A stretch of DNA of 64,000 bases from Castellaniella sp040276085 (GTDB lineage: Bacteria; Pseudomonadota; Gammaproteobacteria; Burkholderiales; Burkholderiaceae_B), in assembly GCF_040276085.1 (NCBI RefSeq), contig NZ_JBELOK010000006.1, forward strand, positions 62,001 to 126,000. The letters are read 5' to 3'. Both the position numbers and the translations under genes were made by a program. Below, in pieces: positions 46,301 to 54,374 of this stretch; the stretch's first letter is position 1, and each line of letters begins with the position of its first letter. A model generated the notes under the pieces. The model saw only the letters and a program-made list of their open reading frames with translations. It did not search any database and was not told the origin of the DNA.

Positions 46301-47131
46301 CATTTGGCTCTGAAGGTTCGCAGGACAGACCGTTGGTATTCAATTCGTAATAATCAAAGGCTTGGGTGGGTGCCAGAACACGATCGGGCCAGTCGCTTGG
46401 CCTTATCGAGAGATGATGCCTCTCATCATGCCGAGGTGGAAGTTGGGTGGCGCCAGGCATATCAGTCCTTTGCCACCCTGAGGGCGTCCACCGAGTGGGT
46501 CTTGTCTCCTGAGTGGCGCCTGGCGCTTGATGCCGGGCTGAACCAGCGCACAGAGCTGACCAGCTTGCTGGCAGTGGCGGGGCGTCAAACGGCTGGCTCG
46601 GCAGCACTGTCCTGGGACAGCCAGCGAAACTTCTTTGTGCAAACGAAAGTTTCGTATGCACGCTACAACTTGCAAGATGGTGAGCGTCTCGGTGCGAGCT
46701 TGGGATATGACACATCCGTTGGCTACCATGTGAGGTTGGGTGGGCCACCCATCAGCTTTCAACTTCAATACAGTGATTGGCATTACTCCTCTGAAGACAC
46801 CCTTTTACCGGTGCTATCGGCTTTTATGGCGGATCAAACGGTGCCTACGGCTGCAGACATCATGCCATCCAGCACGCGGCAGTATGGTTTGTCGTTGCAA
46901 GTTGGGGGTGGTGGGTTGCGCGAGCAGTATCGGTCAGGTTGGCAGCCGTTTTTTGACCTCTCCTGGCTGCACGACAAGCGGCAGGGCTGGGGCTTGGGGG
47001 TGGCTGGAGGCATGAGTAGTCCAGTGCTTGGTCGTGATCGGCTAGGTCTTTTTGTAACGCATGAGCCGGCCCGTCAGGGCGATGGTCAGGCGTCCACCCA
47101 GGTAGGGCTTTATTACCGGGTTTTTTATTAA
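43352..47131 (+). CDS. pelB: Pel polysaccharide export outer-membrane protein PelB
   Basis: A 1259-residue outer-membrane secretin-like exporter of Pel. The GTG start at 43352 overlaps pelA by 8 bases. A single hydrophobic helix (about 12-32) is followed by roughly 800 residues of TPR-like helical pairs, then a C-terminal beta-barrel of about 300 residues (from about 950), ending in the aromatic GLYYRVFY terminus required for barrel insertion. Known PelB is about 1,190 residues, so this copy is slightly longer. The TPR part binds PelA in Pseudomonas. Confidence 0.93.
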   Translation: MTSTPATTRIVSPWLLGALAIFLAVFLYIVKPGTSQLIAKIAAEPLSPLSVSYLEAWLRAEPDSPRFQALLSSQYLKLGRWDDAVQVASQIESNADPVIRFASVRLQAQALEGKAFEAPADSPQRQARIAQLSQFLGRLTDENLDIETLKLLAGVARDAGARDASRQFYQQLTRQDAAGAVHWYSALGAMALADGQYTEAADAYFQAQALVQSVVDRRQYFLAAVQSLQSGNLVALACEQAQQHVGDLDSDLPTLRYLIRLAESANRYDLVILYGRKMAKQLAFVPRFADGLLGAVHGGWQPPAHTVRVATKQDSALPSQAPGSDFELLYHAFMASGSLQDAIEIVQRALAKPEADRSVWLQRLAELSDWTGHTQMSLESWLALAREFNDPRAWNRLLVLAPQLDEDQIYLQALLHAGRGDLPHVQEIIQTYERLGNPEAAMAYLEQQLKGKGNRHLLELLAELSGRAGHDALSLASWKQLNTHYGPNPAYALHIATQLYMHRQAKEALAVLQEAQPVALQKGATQGFWKSYIDLARLLGQGNLVDGQVWAKLLKHAPDAQTFDSMLYFYYGSPIDVGRIAEVAYRQTHDIAYLQQAMEAYATARAWPRIQLLLQQLSSRDQEALEQSPKALEARGNYWLVTGKIDLGLKDLARAYQLPEGAGQVGEAYLWALLSFGDRASVRRISRQLAQAHPQDPAYARVLAAAVLQLGEPRRALRYLDLAGIPARQDPLWLMVYADAREALGQQGFARRIRRHAWYLLVRAHPFDEDSLDRSSARVVLGQMYLGGDASLLLLKRMVHRDPYAELDNAIAGSVLGNIPGVPSLNQVGSKAIGADASAGWSDPNTVPLVLGWALAGEHYALARAWLGKRYLTELQKPDSVQLALALQDHDEVQIATILGRDSATLSPDAKVQALDSLDRIASAQTVAFEAYSQASESAIWAETWRDVGLKYRPSAGVLADSAQVDDLSWRTLDLDAGLALSPHLALKVRRTDRWYSIRNNQRLGWVPEHDRASRLALSRDDASHHAEVEVGWRQAYQSFATLRASTEWVLSPEWRLALDAGLNQRTELTSLLAVAGRQTAGSAALSWDSQRNFFVQTKVSYARYNLQDGERLGASLGYDTSVGYHVRLGGPPISFQLQYSDWHYSSEDTLLPVLSAFMADQTVPTAADIMPSSTRQYGLSLQVGGGGLREQYRSGWQPFFDLSWLHDKRQGWGLGVAGGMSSPVLGRDRLGLFVTHEPARQGDGQASTQVGLYYRVFY

Positions 47132-47143
47132 CGCAGAGGGAAT

Positions 47144-47686
47144 ATGACCATGATAAAAATATTGCATCGGTGGCTGGTCGTCGGCCTCACGGTTCTTGGG
47201 CTGAGCGCCTGCTCTACAGTTGACGTCTCACAGGCACCCGACATTCAATCGCAGGATGTAATTGCTCTGTTGCCAGTTGTCAATTACACCGAAACTCCCG
47301 AGGCTGGCCGCCGTGCTGGCAGTATTGCGTTTGGTATTCTCCAGACGCAGGGGCATGCCAGCGTGTTGCGCAGCTCCGATACCGCAGCCAGCGATGCTTT
47401 GTTTGGCGATGTCACTTTGAGTTCATTTCAAGAGGCCCTGGACGCGGCACGAGAAACTCCTGCGCGGTATGCGCTGGCGGGCTCTGTGCAAGAGTGGCGC
47501 TACAAAGTGGGGGTCGACGGCGAGCCGGCGGTTGGCCTAGCGTTTCATTTGGTTGATCTGCAATCGGGTGCCACGGTCTGGAGCGCGACTGGGAGCCGTG
47601 TCGGTTGGAGTCGCTCCAGTGCTGCAGGCGTCGCCCAATCATTGATCCGTGAGTTGCTGAGCCCACTTCGGACTCAAGGTCATTGA
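47144..47686 (+). CDS. pelC: Pel outer-membrane lipoprotein PelC
   Basis: Periplasmic-facing outer-membrane lipoprotein, 180 residues from ATG 47144. The lipobox LGLSAC gives lipidated Cys23. The mature domain (IALLPVVNYTETPEAGRRA ... RYALAGSVQEWRYKVG) matches the PelC fold that forms a twelve-membered ring funnelling cationic Pel to PelB. It sits 12 bases after pelB. Confidence 0.93.
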   Translation: MTMIKILHRWLVVGLTVLGLSACSTVDVSQAPDIQSQDVIALLPVVNYTETPEAGRRAGSIAFGILQTQGHASVLRSSDTAASDALFGDVTLSSFQEALDAARETPARYALAGSVQEWRYKVGVDGEPAVGLAFHLVDLQSGATVWSATGSRVGWSRSSAAGVAQSLIRELLSPLRTQGH

Positions 47687-47690
47687 TACC

Positions 47691-49061
47691 ATGGTGATAC
47701 GGACTGGCTCTGTTGCTCAAGCGAGCGATATGGTGCAAAAACGCCGACCGTCCAGAGGACGGAGCAGTCTGGTGATGCCTGCAACTCGGAAAGGTTGGCA
47801 GCCAGTGCTCGAGGTCCTTATCGGCATGCTGGGCATGTTTGCCTTTTGCGCGGCGGTGCGCCCGCAAGATCCTCTGCTGCTTCAGTTTGGCTTCCCTTGG
47901 CTAGGCGCCTATGCCCTTGTTTTTGCCTTGAGATACGGGGCACTGCCGGGCGCGTTTGCGGGCGGGTTATTGTTGCTGGCGTGGTGGTTTCTGGTTGGGG
48001 TGCCCGAGCAATTTCCGAAGGAGTATTTTGCTGGTACCTTTGTTGTGCTTATTTTGGCAGGCCATTTTTCTGACCGCTGGGTGAGCCGGATTCAAAGTGA
48101 AAATAGCGTAAACATCTACCTTAATCGGCGCCTGGCATCATTGACAAACACGCATTATCTTTTGCGTATCTCACATGATCGGCTTGAGAAAGACTTGCTT
48201 TCCCGCCCCGTCACGATGCGCGATGTACTGGCACGCTTGCGAAACGAGGTCACCCCAGTTCCAACCGGCACAGGGTTACCACATGTTCAGGCGTTCCTCG
48301 ACTACCTTGCTTCTGTCGCGCAGGTTAATGAGGCGGCAATATTTCAGGTGCAGGGCACAAATATTTCTCAGAAGATCTGCGCATCGGTTGGCCCAGACTT
48401 CATCCTGAAACGTGATGATGCTCTTTTAAAAGAATGCATTGCACTCCGAAAGCTGGTGCACTTGCGCGACCAGAAAGAGTATCAGTCTGACTATCTGGTT
48501 TGCGTCCCATTGGAGACCGCGTTGGGTGATTTGTTGGGCGTTCTAGTGATTCGGCGCATGTTCTTCATGTCTCTGAATTTCGATACCCTGCAGTTGATTC
48601 AGGCAATGGCTGTTTATTACGCTGATAGCTTGCAAGACCAGAAGCTGATTCGCTTTGTTCAGCAGCGTGTTCCAGGGTGCCCGGACGATTTTGCACTGGA
48701 AATATGTCGCCTGGGGCATCTTGCTTCGCGACATGGGCCGGTGTCCCATCTGGTCGCCTTAGCATTTAATCGCGAAGGGCCTGATCAGTCGTCTGTGTTT
48801 ATGCAGATGGCTCGTCAACGTCGTGCGCTGGATATGGTTTGGGTGCTGGAAACTCCGCGTGCCCGAGTCATGGTGACATTACTGGTATTGGCTGATGATC
48901 TCGGCCTGGATGGTTACGTTTTGCGTATAGAAGATACCTTGCGTGCGCAGTTCGGCCTGGATTTCGAATCGGCAAGAGTGGCTGTATATAGCCAGGCGAT
49001 TGATGACGCAGATGTTGCGACAACTCTTGAACAGTTTGCTTCGCATTGGGAAATCTCATGA
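47691..49061 (+). CDS. pelD: Pel c-di-GMP receptor PelD
   Basis: Inner-membrane activator of Pel synthesis, 456 residues. Four helices (about 38-120) are followed by a coiled-coil, a GAF domain (about 180-320) and a degenerate GGDEF domain. The inhibitory-site motif that binds c-di-GMP is R378-A-L-D381 (nt 48822-48833), and Arg412 lies 34 residues further, near the position of the third binding Arg of Pseudomonas PelD. No GGDEF catalytic motif is present, so it is a receptor, not a cyclase. Its stop overlaps the pelE start. Confidence 0.92.
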   Translation: MVIRTGSVAQASDMVQKRRPSRGRSSLVMPATRKGWQPVLEVLIGMLGMFAFCAAVRPQDPLLLQFGFPWLGAYALVFALRYGALPGAFAGGLLLLAWWFLVGVPEQFPKEYFAGTFVVLILAGHFSDRWVSRIQSENSVNIYLNRRLASLTNTHYLLRISHDRLEKDLLSRPVTMRDVLARLRNEVTPVPTGTGLPHVQAFLDYLASVAQVNEAAIFQVQGTNISQKICASVGPDFILKRDDALLKECIALRKLVHLRDQKEYQSDYLVCVPLETALGDLLGVLVIRRMFFMSLNFDTLQLIQAMAVYYADSLQDQKLIRFVQQRVPGCPDDFALEICRLGHLASRHGPVSHLVALAFNREGPDQSSVFMQMARQRRALDMVWVLETPRARVMVTLLVLADDLGLDGYVLRIEDTLRAQFGLDFESARVAVYSQAIDDADVATTLEQFASHWEIS

Positions 49062-50068
49062 GTATCGGGCGCGTCATCGCTGCTGTAGGCTTGGCTGGGT
49101 TGGCGTTGCTGTTGCAGGGTTTGGCGTTGCTGTTGCTGGTTTTTGGTCCTTGGCCGCCAGAGCCTCGCTTAGCGGTATTTTTGCTTGTACAGGTGTTGGT
49201 GTCATTATCGAGTGCTGCCAGTCTTCATGGGCTTCTACCTCTCCGTATGCGGCATCCTGCCTGGAAAGGTTTGCTGGCCAATGCAACAACGATTTTTTTC
49301 TTGCCAGTGGCTGGGCAAGTGTTGATCATCGGAGTGCTGCTGTTTGCCCGTTGGCTGCCTGCGCATAGCCGGCGGCTCAATACCGTGGTGGTGGGTGCGC
49401 CAACATTCGATTCGAAGCTGTTGGATCGTGTTCATCCGGGCGGTGCCACCCGGGCCAGGGCTCAAGCCAGCCATAGCCAGGTGCCGGTACAAGAGCGCAT
49501 GGCGGCGATGATGGCGATTCGCACTGCGCCGCTACACCTGACCAGCGGACTGCTTCAAGATCTGTTGGGCGATACGCAAGATGAGGTGAGGCTGCTTGCG
49601 TACGGTATTCGTGATCGTGGTGAGCAGCACATCACGCAGCAGATTGCCGCGGCCAATAAGCGCTTGCAGCAACACGCCGGAATGCGCCGCGCAGGCATTG
49701 ATCACGCACATCTGGCAGAACTGTACTGGGAATTGATCTATCAAGGGTTGGTACCGCTTGAAATGCAGGAATACACCCTTCAGCACGCCATCGAGCATGC
49801 ACAAGAGGCGTTGTCCATCGACCCCAAACTGGCAGGTATGCATTTTCTGCTGGGTGCGTTGATGTTATATCAATACGCTCCTGATGCGGCGCTAGAGCAT
49901 TTTCGGGCGTCTCAGCAATTGGGTATGTCTGAAAGTCGCTTGGCGTCACGGATAAGCGAAGCGCTTTTCATGCAAAGGAGGTTCAGCGAGATCCCTGCGT
50001 GGTTGAGTAAATTTCAGGCCGCATACAGCGGTGCACAGATGCAGGCGTTGGAGAGGTACTGGTTATGA
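49058..50068 (+). CDS. pelE: Pel biosynthesis membrane protein PelE
   Basis: Inner-membrane protein of 336 residues. Two or three N-terminal helices (about 5-110) precede TPR-like repeats (about 150-330; for example GDTQDEVRLLAYGIRD and DAALEHFRASQQLGMSESRLASRI). The ATG at 49058 overlaps the pelD stop (ATGA); a TTG at 49046 would add four residues. PelE works with PelD, PelF and PelG in the synthase complex. Its stop overlaps the pelF start. Confidence 0.91.
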   Translation: MSIGRVIAAVGLAGLALLLQGLALLLLVFGPWPPEPRLAVFLLVQVLVSLSSAASLHGLLPLRMRHPAWKGLLANATTIFFLPVAGQVLIIGVLLFARWLPAHSRRLNTVVVGAPTFDSKLLDRVHPGGATRARAQASHSQVPVQERMAAMMAIRTAPLHLTSGLLQDLLGDTQDEVRLLAYGIRDRGEQHITQQIAAANKRLQQHAGMRRAGIDHAHLAELYWELIYQGLVPLEMQEYTLQHAIEHAQEALSIDPKLAGMHFLLGALMLYQYAPDAALEHFRASQQLGMSESRLASRISEALFMQRRFSEIPAWLSKFQAAYSGAQMQALERYWL

Positions 50069-51630
50069 CCCCTGTCGTTGCAAAAGAAGCCAGTCGTGCG
50101 GATATTGCGCTACTGCTGGAGGGTACCTTCCCCTATGTGGCGGGGGGGGTTTCCTCATGGGTTGCTGATTTGTTGCGAGCTCATCCACAATATACGTTTG
50201 CCATTCTCTTCATTGGCGGTAGAAAACAGGACTACGGTCCACCTCGATATCCGCTCCCGGAAAATGTCGTCTGGTTTCGAGAGGTTTTCATTTTTGATGA
50301 AAGTGCCCGTATGCCAGTGCGGGAAGCGCGTTCCTGCCCTGTGGATGCGATGCAATCCATACAAGCCTTTCACGATGGCTTCTATCGCGATAAACAACCT
50401 GTGGATGCGCCTACTCTCAAAGATATTTTGCCCCTAATTTCGTCAGGTGGGCCAGTTACCGAAAAATTATTTTTGCACGGCCAACAATCCTGGGAGGAAA
50501 TTCGCAAACGGTATCTTGAAAACTGCACGGATCCTTCTTTTACTGATTATTTCTGGACGGTTCGCATCATGCATATTCCGTTATGGAAATTGATCCGAGC
50601 TGTTGAAGATATGATTCCAGTGTCGATGTGTCATGCAGTATCTACTGGTTATGCCGGCTTTTTTGGCGCATTGATGCAGGCATGCCGGAAAACCCCATTA
50701 TTGCTGTCCGAGCACGGAATTTACACCAAAGAGCGCCAGATCGATCTGTTTCAAAGTGCGTGGATTCGCGATAATCGCTCTTTGCTTGAACGTAATGTCG
50801 TACAAATTCCTTATTTCCAGGCGCTCTGGATGCGGTTTTTTCGGACATTGGGAACGATGGCCTATGACGCGGCCAGCGTGGTGTCTGCTCTGTTTGAAGA
50901 AAATCGTCGTCGCCAGGTGCAAGATGGTGCGGCACCTGAGAAAACACAGGTTATTCCCAACGGAATCGAGATTGATCGGTATCTGGCCTTGCGTCAGCAG
51001 CGGCCAATAGAGATACCCCCGGTGCTGGCTTTAATCGGTAGAGTGGTTCCCATCAAGGATATCAGGACATTTATTCGTGCTGTGTTTATTGCAGCGCGTA
51101 CACAACCGGATGTCCAAGGTTGGATTGTTGGGCCAGAAGATGAAGACCCTGATTATGTGGAGGAGTGCAGATCGCTGGTTGCTACGCTAGAACTGCAGGA
51201 TCGGGTGCATTTTCTTGGGTTTCGGGATGTACGTGAAATTCTTCCTTTGGTTGGGCTTGTTGTGTTGAGTTCCATCAGCGAAGGCTTGCCGCTGGTGATT
51301 CTCGAGGCGTATGCGGCAGGTGTTCCAGTGGTGTCGACGGATGTTGGTGCCTGCCGTGAACTAATCGAAGGCTCTGGCCCTGAAGACCGCGCACTGGGTG
51401 TGTCTGGCCATGTTGTGCAGCTGGCAGATCCTTCAGGCCTTGCTCAAGCATGTCTGGGATTGTTATCCAGCCCAGACTCCTGGCGCGCTGCACGTGTGGC
51501 AGGGATCGCACGCGTAGAGCGTTACTACTCGCGCCGGCAGATGATCAATACGTATGATCAACTGTACAAACACCTGTTGGCAGGAGCGGCAGAGGGCCAT
51601 GTGGCTAAGGGGGCTATATGGCCGGAATAG
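50065..51630 (+). CDS. pelF: Pel glycosyltransferase PelF
   Basis: Cytosolic GT4 glycosyltransferase of 521 residues that polymerises the GalNAc/GlcNAc-type Pel chain. The signature LLEGTFPYVAGGVSSWVADLL lies at the N-terminus. The GT4 EX7E motif is E-GLPLVIL-E in SSISEGLPLVILEAYAAGVPVVST. The ATG overlaps pelE (ATGA). It is one of the AT-richer genes of the cluster. Confidence 0.95.
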   Translation: MTPVVAKEASRADIALLLEGTFPYVAGGVSSWVADLLRAHPQYTFAILFIGGRKQDYGPPRYPLPENVVWFREVFIFDESARMPVREARSCPVDAMQSIQAFHDGFYRDKQPVDAPTLKDILPLISSGGPVTEKLFLHGQQSWEEIRKRYLENCTDPSFTDYFWTVRIMHIPLWKLIRAVEDMIPVSMCHAVSTGYAGFFGALMQACRKTPLLLSEHGIYTKERQIDLFQSAWIRDNRSLLERNVVQIPYFQALWMRFFRTLGTMAYDAASVVSALFEENRRRQVQDGAAPEKTQVIPNGIEIDRYLALRQQRPIEIPPVLALIGRVVPIKDIRTFIRAVFIAARTQPDVQGWIVGPEDEDPDYVEECRSLVATLELQDRVHFLGFRDVREILPLVGLVVLSSISEGLPLVILEAYAAGVPVVSTDVGACRELIEGSGPEDRALGVSGHVVQLADPSGLAQACLGLLSSPDSWRAARVAGIARVERYYSRRQMINTYDQLYKHLLAGAAEGHVAKGAIWPE

Positions 51631-52994
51631 GGTTTGAGCTGCGCAAGATCCTGGCCAAGGACAGCTTGGGCAGTACTGTTCGTGCGTATTTTTATGCGGG
51701 GCTGATCAGCTCTGGGCCGTTTATCCTCTCGATTCTCGGTATTCTCCTGATTGGTTTGTTAACCACTTCACTTGTACAGCCCCCTTCAGATGTTACGCAG
51801 TTTCAGGTGTCTGTCACTTACCTGATGGCGGGTAGCCTAATCGTCTCTGGCGGTTTTCAATTGGCGTTTACACGTTATATATCAGACCTTATTTTTGAAA
51901 AACATGATGAGTGGGTTCTGCCATCGTATAACGCCGTGTGTCTGGCCGTAACAATGCTGAGTGGGGTGTTGGGCGTTGCGCTGATGTTTACGGTATTTAC
52001 AGGGCAGTCTCTTATTTACCGGCTATTGATGTTGATGGGCTTTGTCATCTTGGGCAATATCTGGATGGCAGTTATTTTTCTCGCGAGTATCAAACAATAT
52101 CGAGCGATTCTGCTGGTATTTGCTATGGGCTATGGGATAACCGTCGTGGGTTCTGTAAGCCTGCTTCATTATGGTGCCGAGGGCTTGTTGACAGGTTTTG
52201 TTATTGGGCACGCAATATTGTTGTTGGGTGCGAACGGCTTGATCTGGCAAAACTACCGCTCAGAACACTATCTAAGTGGCGAGTTTTTTCAGTGGCGCAA
52301 GTTGTATGTCAGTCTAGTTTTTGTTGGTATTTTCTTTAATCTTGGAATCTGGGCAGATAAATTTATTTTCTGGTATTCGGCTGCCGGCCAATCGGTGATT
52401 GGCCCTTTGCGCGCATCCCTGATCTACGATATTCCGATTTTCCTGGCGTACTTGTCGATCATTCCAGGGATGGCGATGTTTCTTTTGCGTATTGAAACTG
52501 ATTTCGTGGACCAGCATCATGCGTTTTATTCAGCGGTTCTAGGTGGTGGCTCGTTGGAGGATATCGATGCCAAACATGCGGGGATGGTGCGTAGCGCCCG
52601 TGAAGGTCTTTATGAGATCTTGAAGATTCAGATCCTGGTGTGTTTGTTGGTGATGGTATTTGGAGAAAACCTCCTAAATGCTTTAGGGATCTCCACCTTA
52701 TATATGCCCTTGCTGCAGATTGATGTAGTGGCCGCAGCCTTGCAGGTTCTGTTTTTAGGCACCTTAAACATCTTTTTCTATCTGGATCGGCGAGATATTG
52801 TATTGTGGCTTAGCGGTCTTTTTTTGCTGCTGAACATTGTCTTCACCGTCTTGACGCTGTACTTGGGACCTACCTCTTATGGCCTGGGCTATGCCGGTGC
52901 CATGCTGGTGATGGTGGTGGTTTCTATCTATAGCCTGGATCGCTGCTTTGCGAAGTTACAGTTTCGGACGTACATGATGCAGGCGTATGGCTGA
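51618..52994 (+). CDS. pelG: Pel inner-membrane exporter PelG
   Basis: MOP-superfamily (Wzx-like) protein of 458 residues with 12 hydrophobic helices. The signature GIGFELRKILAKDSLGS begins the protein and the second, conserved cytoplasmic region contains YDIPIFLAYLSIIPGMAMFLLRIETDF. It moves or helps polymerise Pel across the inner membrane. The start overlaps pelF by 13 bases, and its own stop overlaps the next gene by 8 bases. Confidence 0.94.
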   Translation: MAGIGFELRKILAKDSLGSTVRAYFYAGLISSGPFILSILGILLIGLLTTSLVQPPSDVTQFQVSVTYLMAGSLIVSGGFQLAFTRYISDLIFEKHDEWVLPSYNAVCLAVTMLSGVLGVALMFTVFTGQSLIYRLLMLMGFVILGNIWMAVIFLASIKQYRAILLVFAMGYGITVVGSVSLLHYGAEGLLTGFVIGHAILLLGANGLIWQNYRSEHYLSGEFFQWRKLYVSLVFVGIFFNLGIWADKFIFWYSAAGQSVIGPLRASLIYDIPIFLAYLSIIPGMAMFLLRIETDFVDQHHAFYSAVLGGGSLEDIDAKHAGMVRSAREGLYEILKIQILVCLLVMVFGENLLNALGISTLYMPLLQIDVVAAALQVLFLGTLNIFFYLDRRDIVLWLSGLFLLLNIVFTVLTLYLGPTSYGLGYAGAMLVMVVVSIYSLDRCFAKLQFRTYMMQAYG

Positions 52995-53859
52995 GATGGC
53001 ATCTATGTGTAAAAATATCCAGTCTTTTTTGCGCAAAGCCACCCGAGGCATCTTGTGGGTTCCCGTGGTGCTGTGTTGCGGCCTGGGCCGGGCTGTGGCA
53101 AGCGATATCTCCAGCATTGTGTTTTATTACGGGTCAGATACACCGGTTCAAGCCCTGTCAAGATTTGCGGTTGCGGTACTTGAGCCCGATGCTCATCCGA
53201 AGGGGCCACCGCACCAGGGCACAACGCGGTGGCTGGCTTATGTCAGTGTGGGCGAGGTCCTGGATTCGAGGCCTTATTATTCCCGGATGCCGCAAACGTG
53301 GCATCTTGGTAAAAACGATGTGTGGCACTCTGTTGTTGTGGATCAATCTGCACCGGACTGGCCCAAATTTTTAGTGAATCAAGTGGCGACGCCTTTGTGG
53401 CGCCAAGGTTATCAAGGTCTTTTCCTTGATACGCTTGATTCATACCAATTGGTCAGTAAAGATCCTGCCGTGCTCGAGCGTCAGCGTCAAGGTTTAGTTC
53501 GGACGATTCGTGCCTTGCGTCGTGCCCGGCCTAAAGCGATATTAATTTTGAATCGTGGCTTTGAACTCTTGCCGGATATACATAACCAGATTGATGCCGT
53601 TGCGTTTGAATCTCTTTACAGCGGCTGGGATCAGGCTGCCAGCAGGTATGTTACGGTGCCCGAGCCAGATCGTGCCTGGTTGCTGGGTCAGGCAGCCAAA
53701 GCCAAAAGCTATGGCTTGCCTGTTATTTCAATTGACTATTGTCCGCCAAACGATAAAGAGTGCACGCAGCAGACCAGCCGAAAAATAAGATCGCATGGTT
53801 TGATTCCTTACGTGGGCGACGGGCACTTGCAGCACGTTAATCTGAATATGCTGCCCTAA
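52987..53859 (+). CDS. Stand-alone secreted glycoside hydrolase of the PelA type (GH114/GH166-like)
   Basis: A 290-residue exported enzyme encoded as an eighth gene of the pel operon, overlapping pelG by 8 bases. The N-terminus (about 1-37) is a signal peptide (LWVPVVLCCGLGRAVAS). The rest is a single TIM-barrel hydrolase resembling the PelA N-terminal domain. It keeps the motifs expected for activity: D148-T-L-D151-S in GYQGLFLDTLDSY and Glu208 in AVAFESLYSGW, then the DYCPPNDKECTQQ loop. I expect hydrolysis of Pel, aiding release or remodelling, but the substrate is inferred. It has no deacetylase domain. The stop codon abuts the convergent ybaK stop with no gap. Confidence 0.88.
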   Translation: MAEMASMCKNIQSFLRKATRGILWVPVVLCCGLGRAVASDISSIVFYYGSDTPVQALSRFAVAVLEPDAHPKGPPHQGTTRWLAYVSVGEVLDSRPYYSRMPQTWHLGKNDVWHSVVVDQSAPDWPKFLVNQVATPLWRQGYQGLFLDTLDSYQLVSKDPAVLERQRQGLVRTIRALRRARPKAILILNRGFELLPDIHNQIDAVAFESLYSGWDQAASRYVTVPEPDRAWLLGQAAKAKSYGLPVISIDYCPPNDKECTQQTSRKIRSHGLIPYVGDGHLQHVNLNMLP

Positions 53860-54351
53860 TCATTCCCCCAGCGCCACATCCACAGGTTTTGCCTGCAGTG
53901 CGTCACGTAACACCGCTGAGGGCACGCTGATCAGGTAGCCGCGTCGGCCACCGTTCAGGTACACCACATCGTAATCCAGCAGGCTGCGCTCTACCCATAC
54001 GGGCATGCGTTTGCGCGTGGCAAAGGGCGAGGTGCCACCCACCTGATAGCCCGAGTGGCGCTGGGCGGTGTCGGGCGTGCAAGGCGCTACCTTCTTGACG
54101 CCAATCTGGCGTGCCAGGTTTTTGGTGGAGACTTCACAATCGCCGTGCATCAGGACAACCAGGGGATGTGCCTGCTCGTCTTCCATGATCAGGGTCTTGG
54201 CCACCTGGTGCAGGGGCACCTCCAGTTGGCGTGCGGCCTCGCGTGCGCCGCCGTGATCCACGTATTCGTAGGGGTGCTCGCCAAAGGGGATCTTTTGCTG
54301 GCGCAACCAGTGGGTGGCGGGTGTTTCTGAGGTATGCCGGGATTTGCTCAT
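53860..54351 (-). CDS. ybaK: Cys-tRNA(Pro)/Cys-tRNA(Cys) deacylase YbaK
   Basis: Trans-editing deacylase of 163 residues that clears misacylated Cys-tRNA(Pro). The YbaK/ProX fold shows HPYEYVDHGGAREAARQL, the catalytic lysine region VAKTLIMEDE and KKVAPCTPDTAQRHSGYQVGGTSPF with conserved GxxP elements. It is convergent with the pel operon, stop codon against stop codon. Confidence 0.94.
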   Translation of the reverse strand: MSKSRHTSETPATHWLRQQKIPFGEHPYEYVDHGGAREAARQLEVPLHQVAKTLIMEDEQAHPLVVLMHGDCEVSTKNLARQIGVKKVAPCTPDTAQRHSGYQVGGTSPFATRKRMPVWVERSLLDYDVVYLNGGRRGYLISVPSAVLRDALQAKPVDVALGE

Positions 54352-54374
54352 GGCGGAGGTATGGTCAGAAGGCT

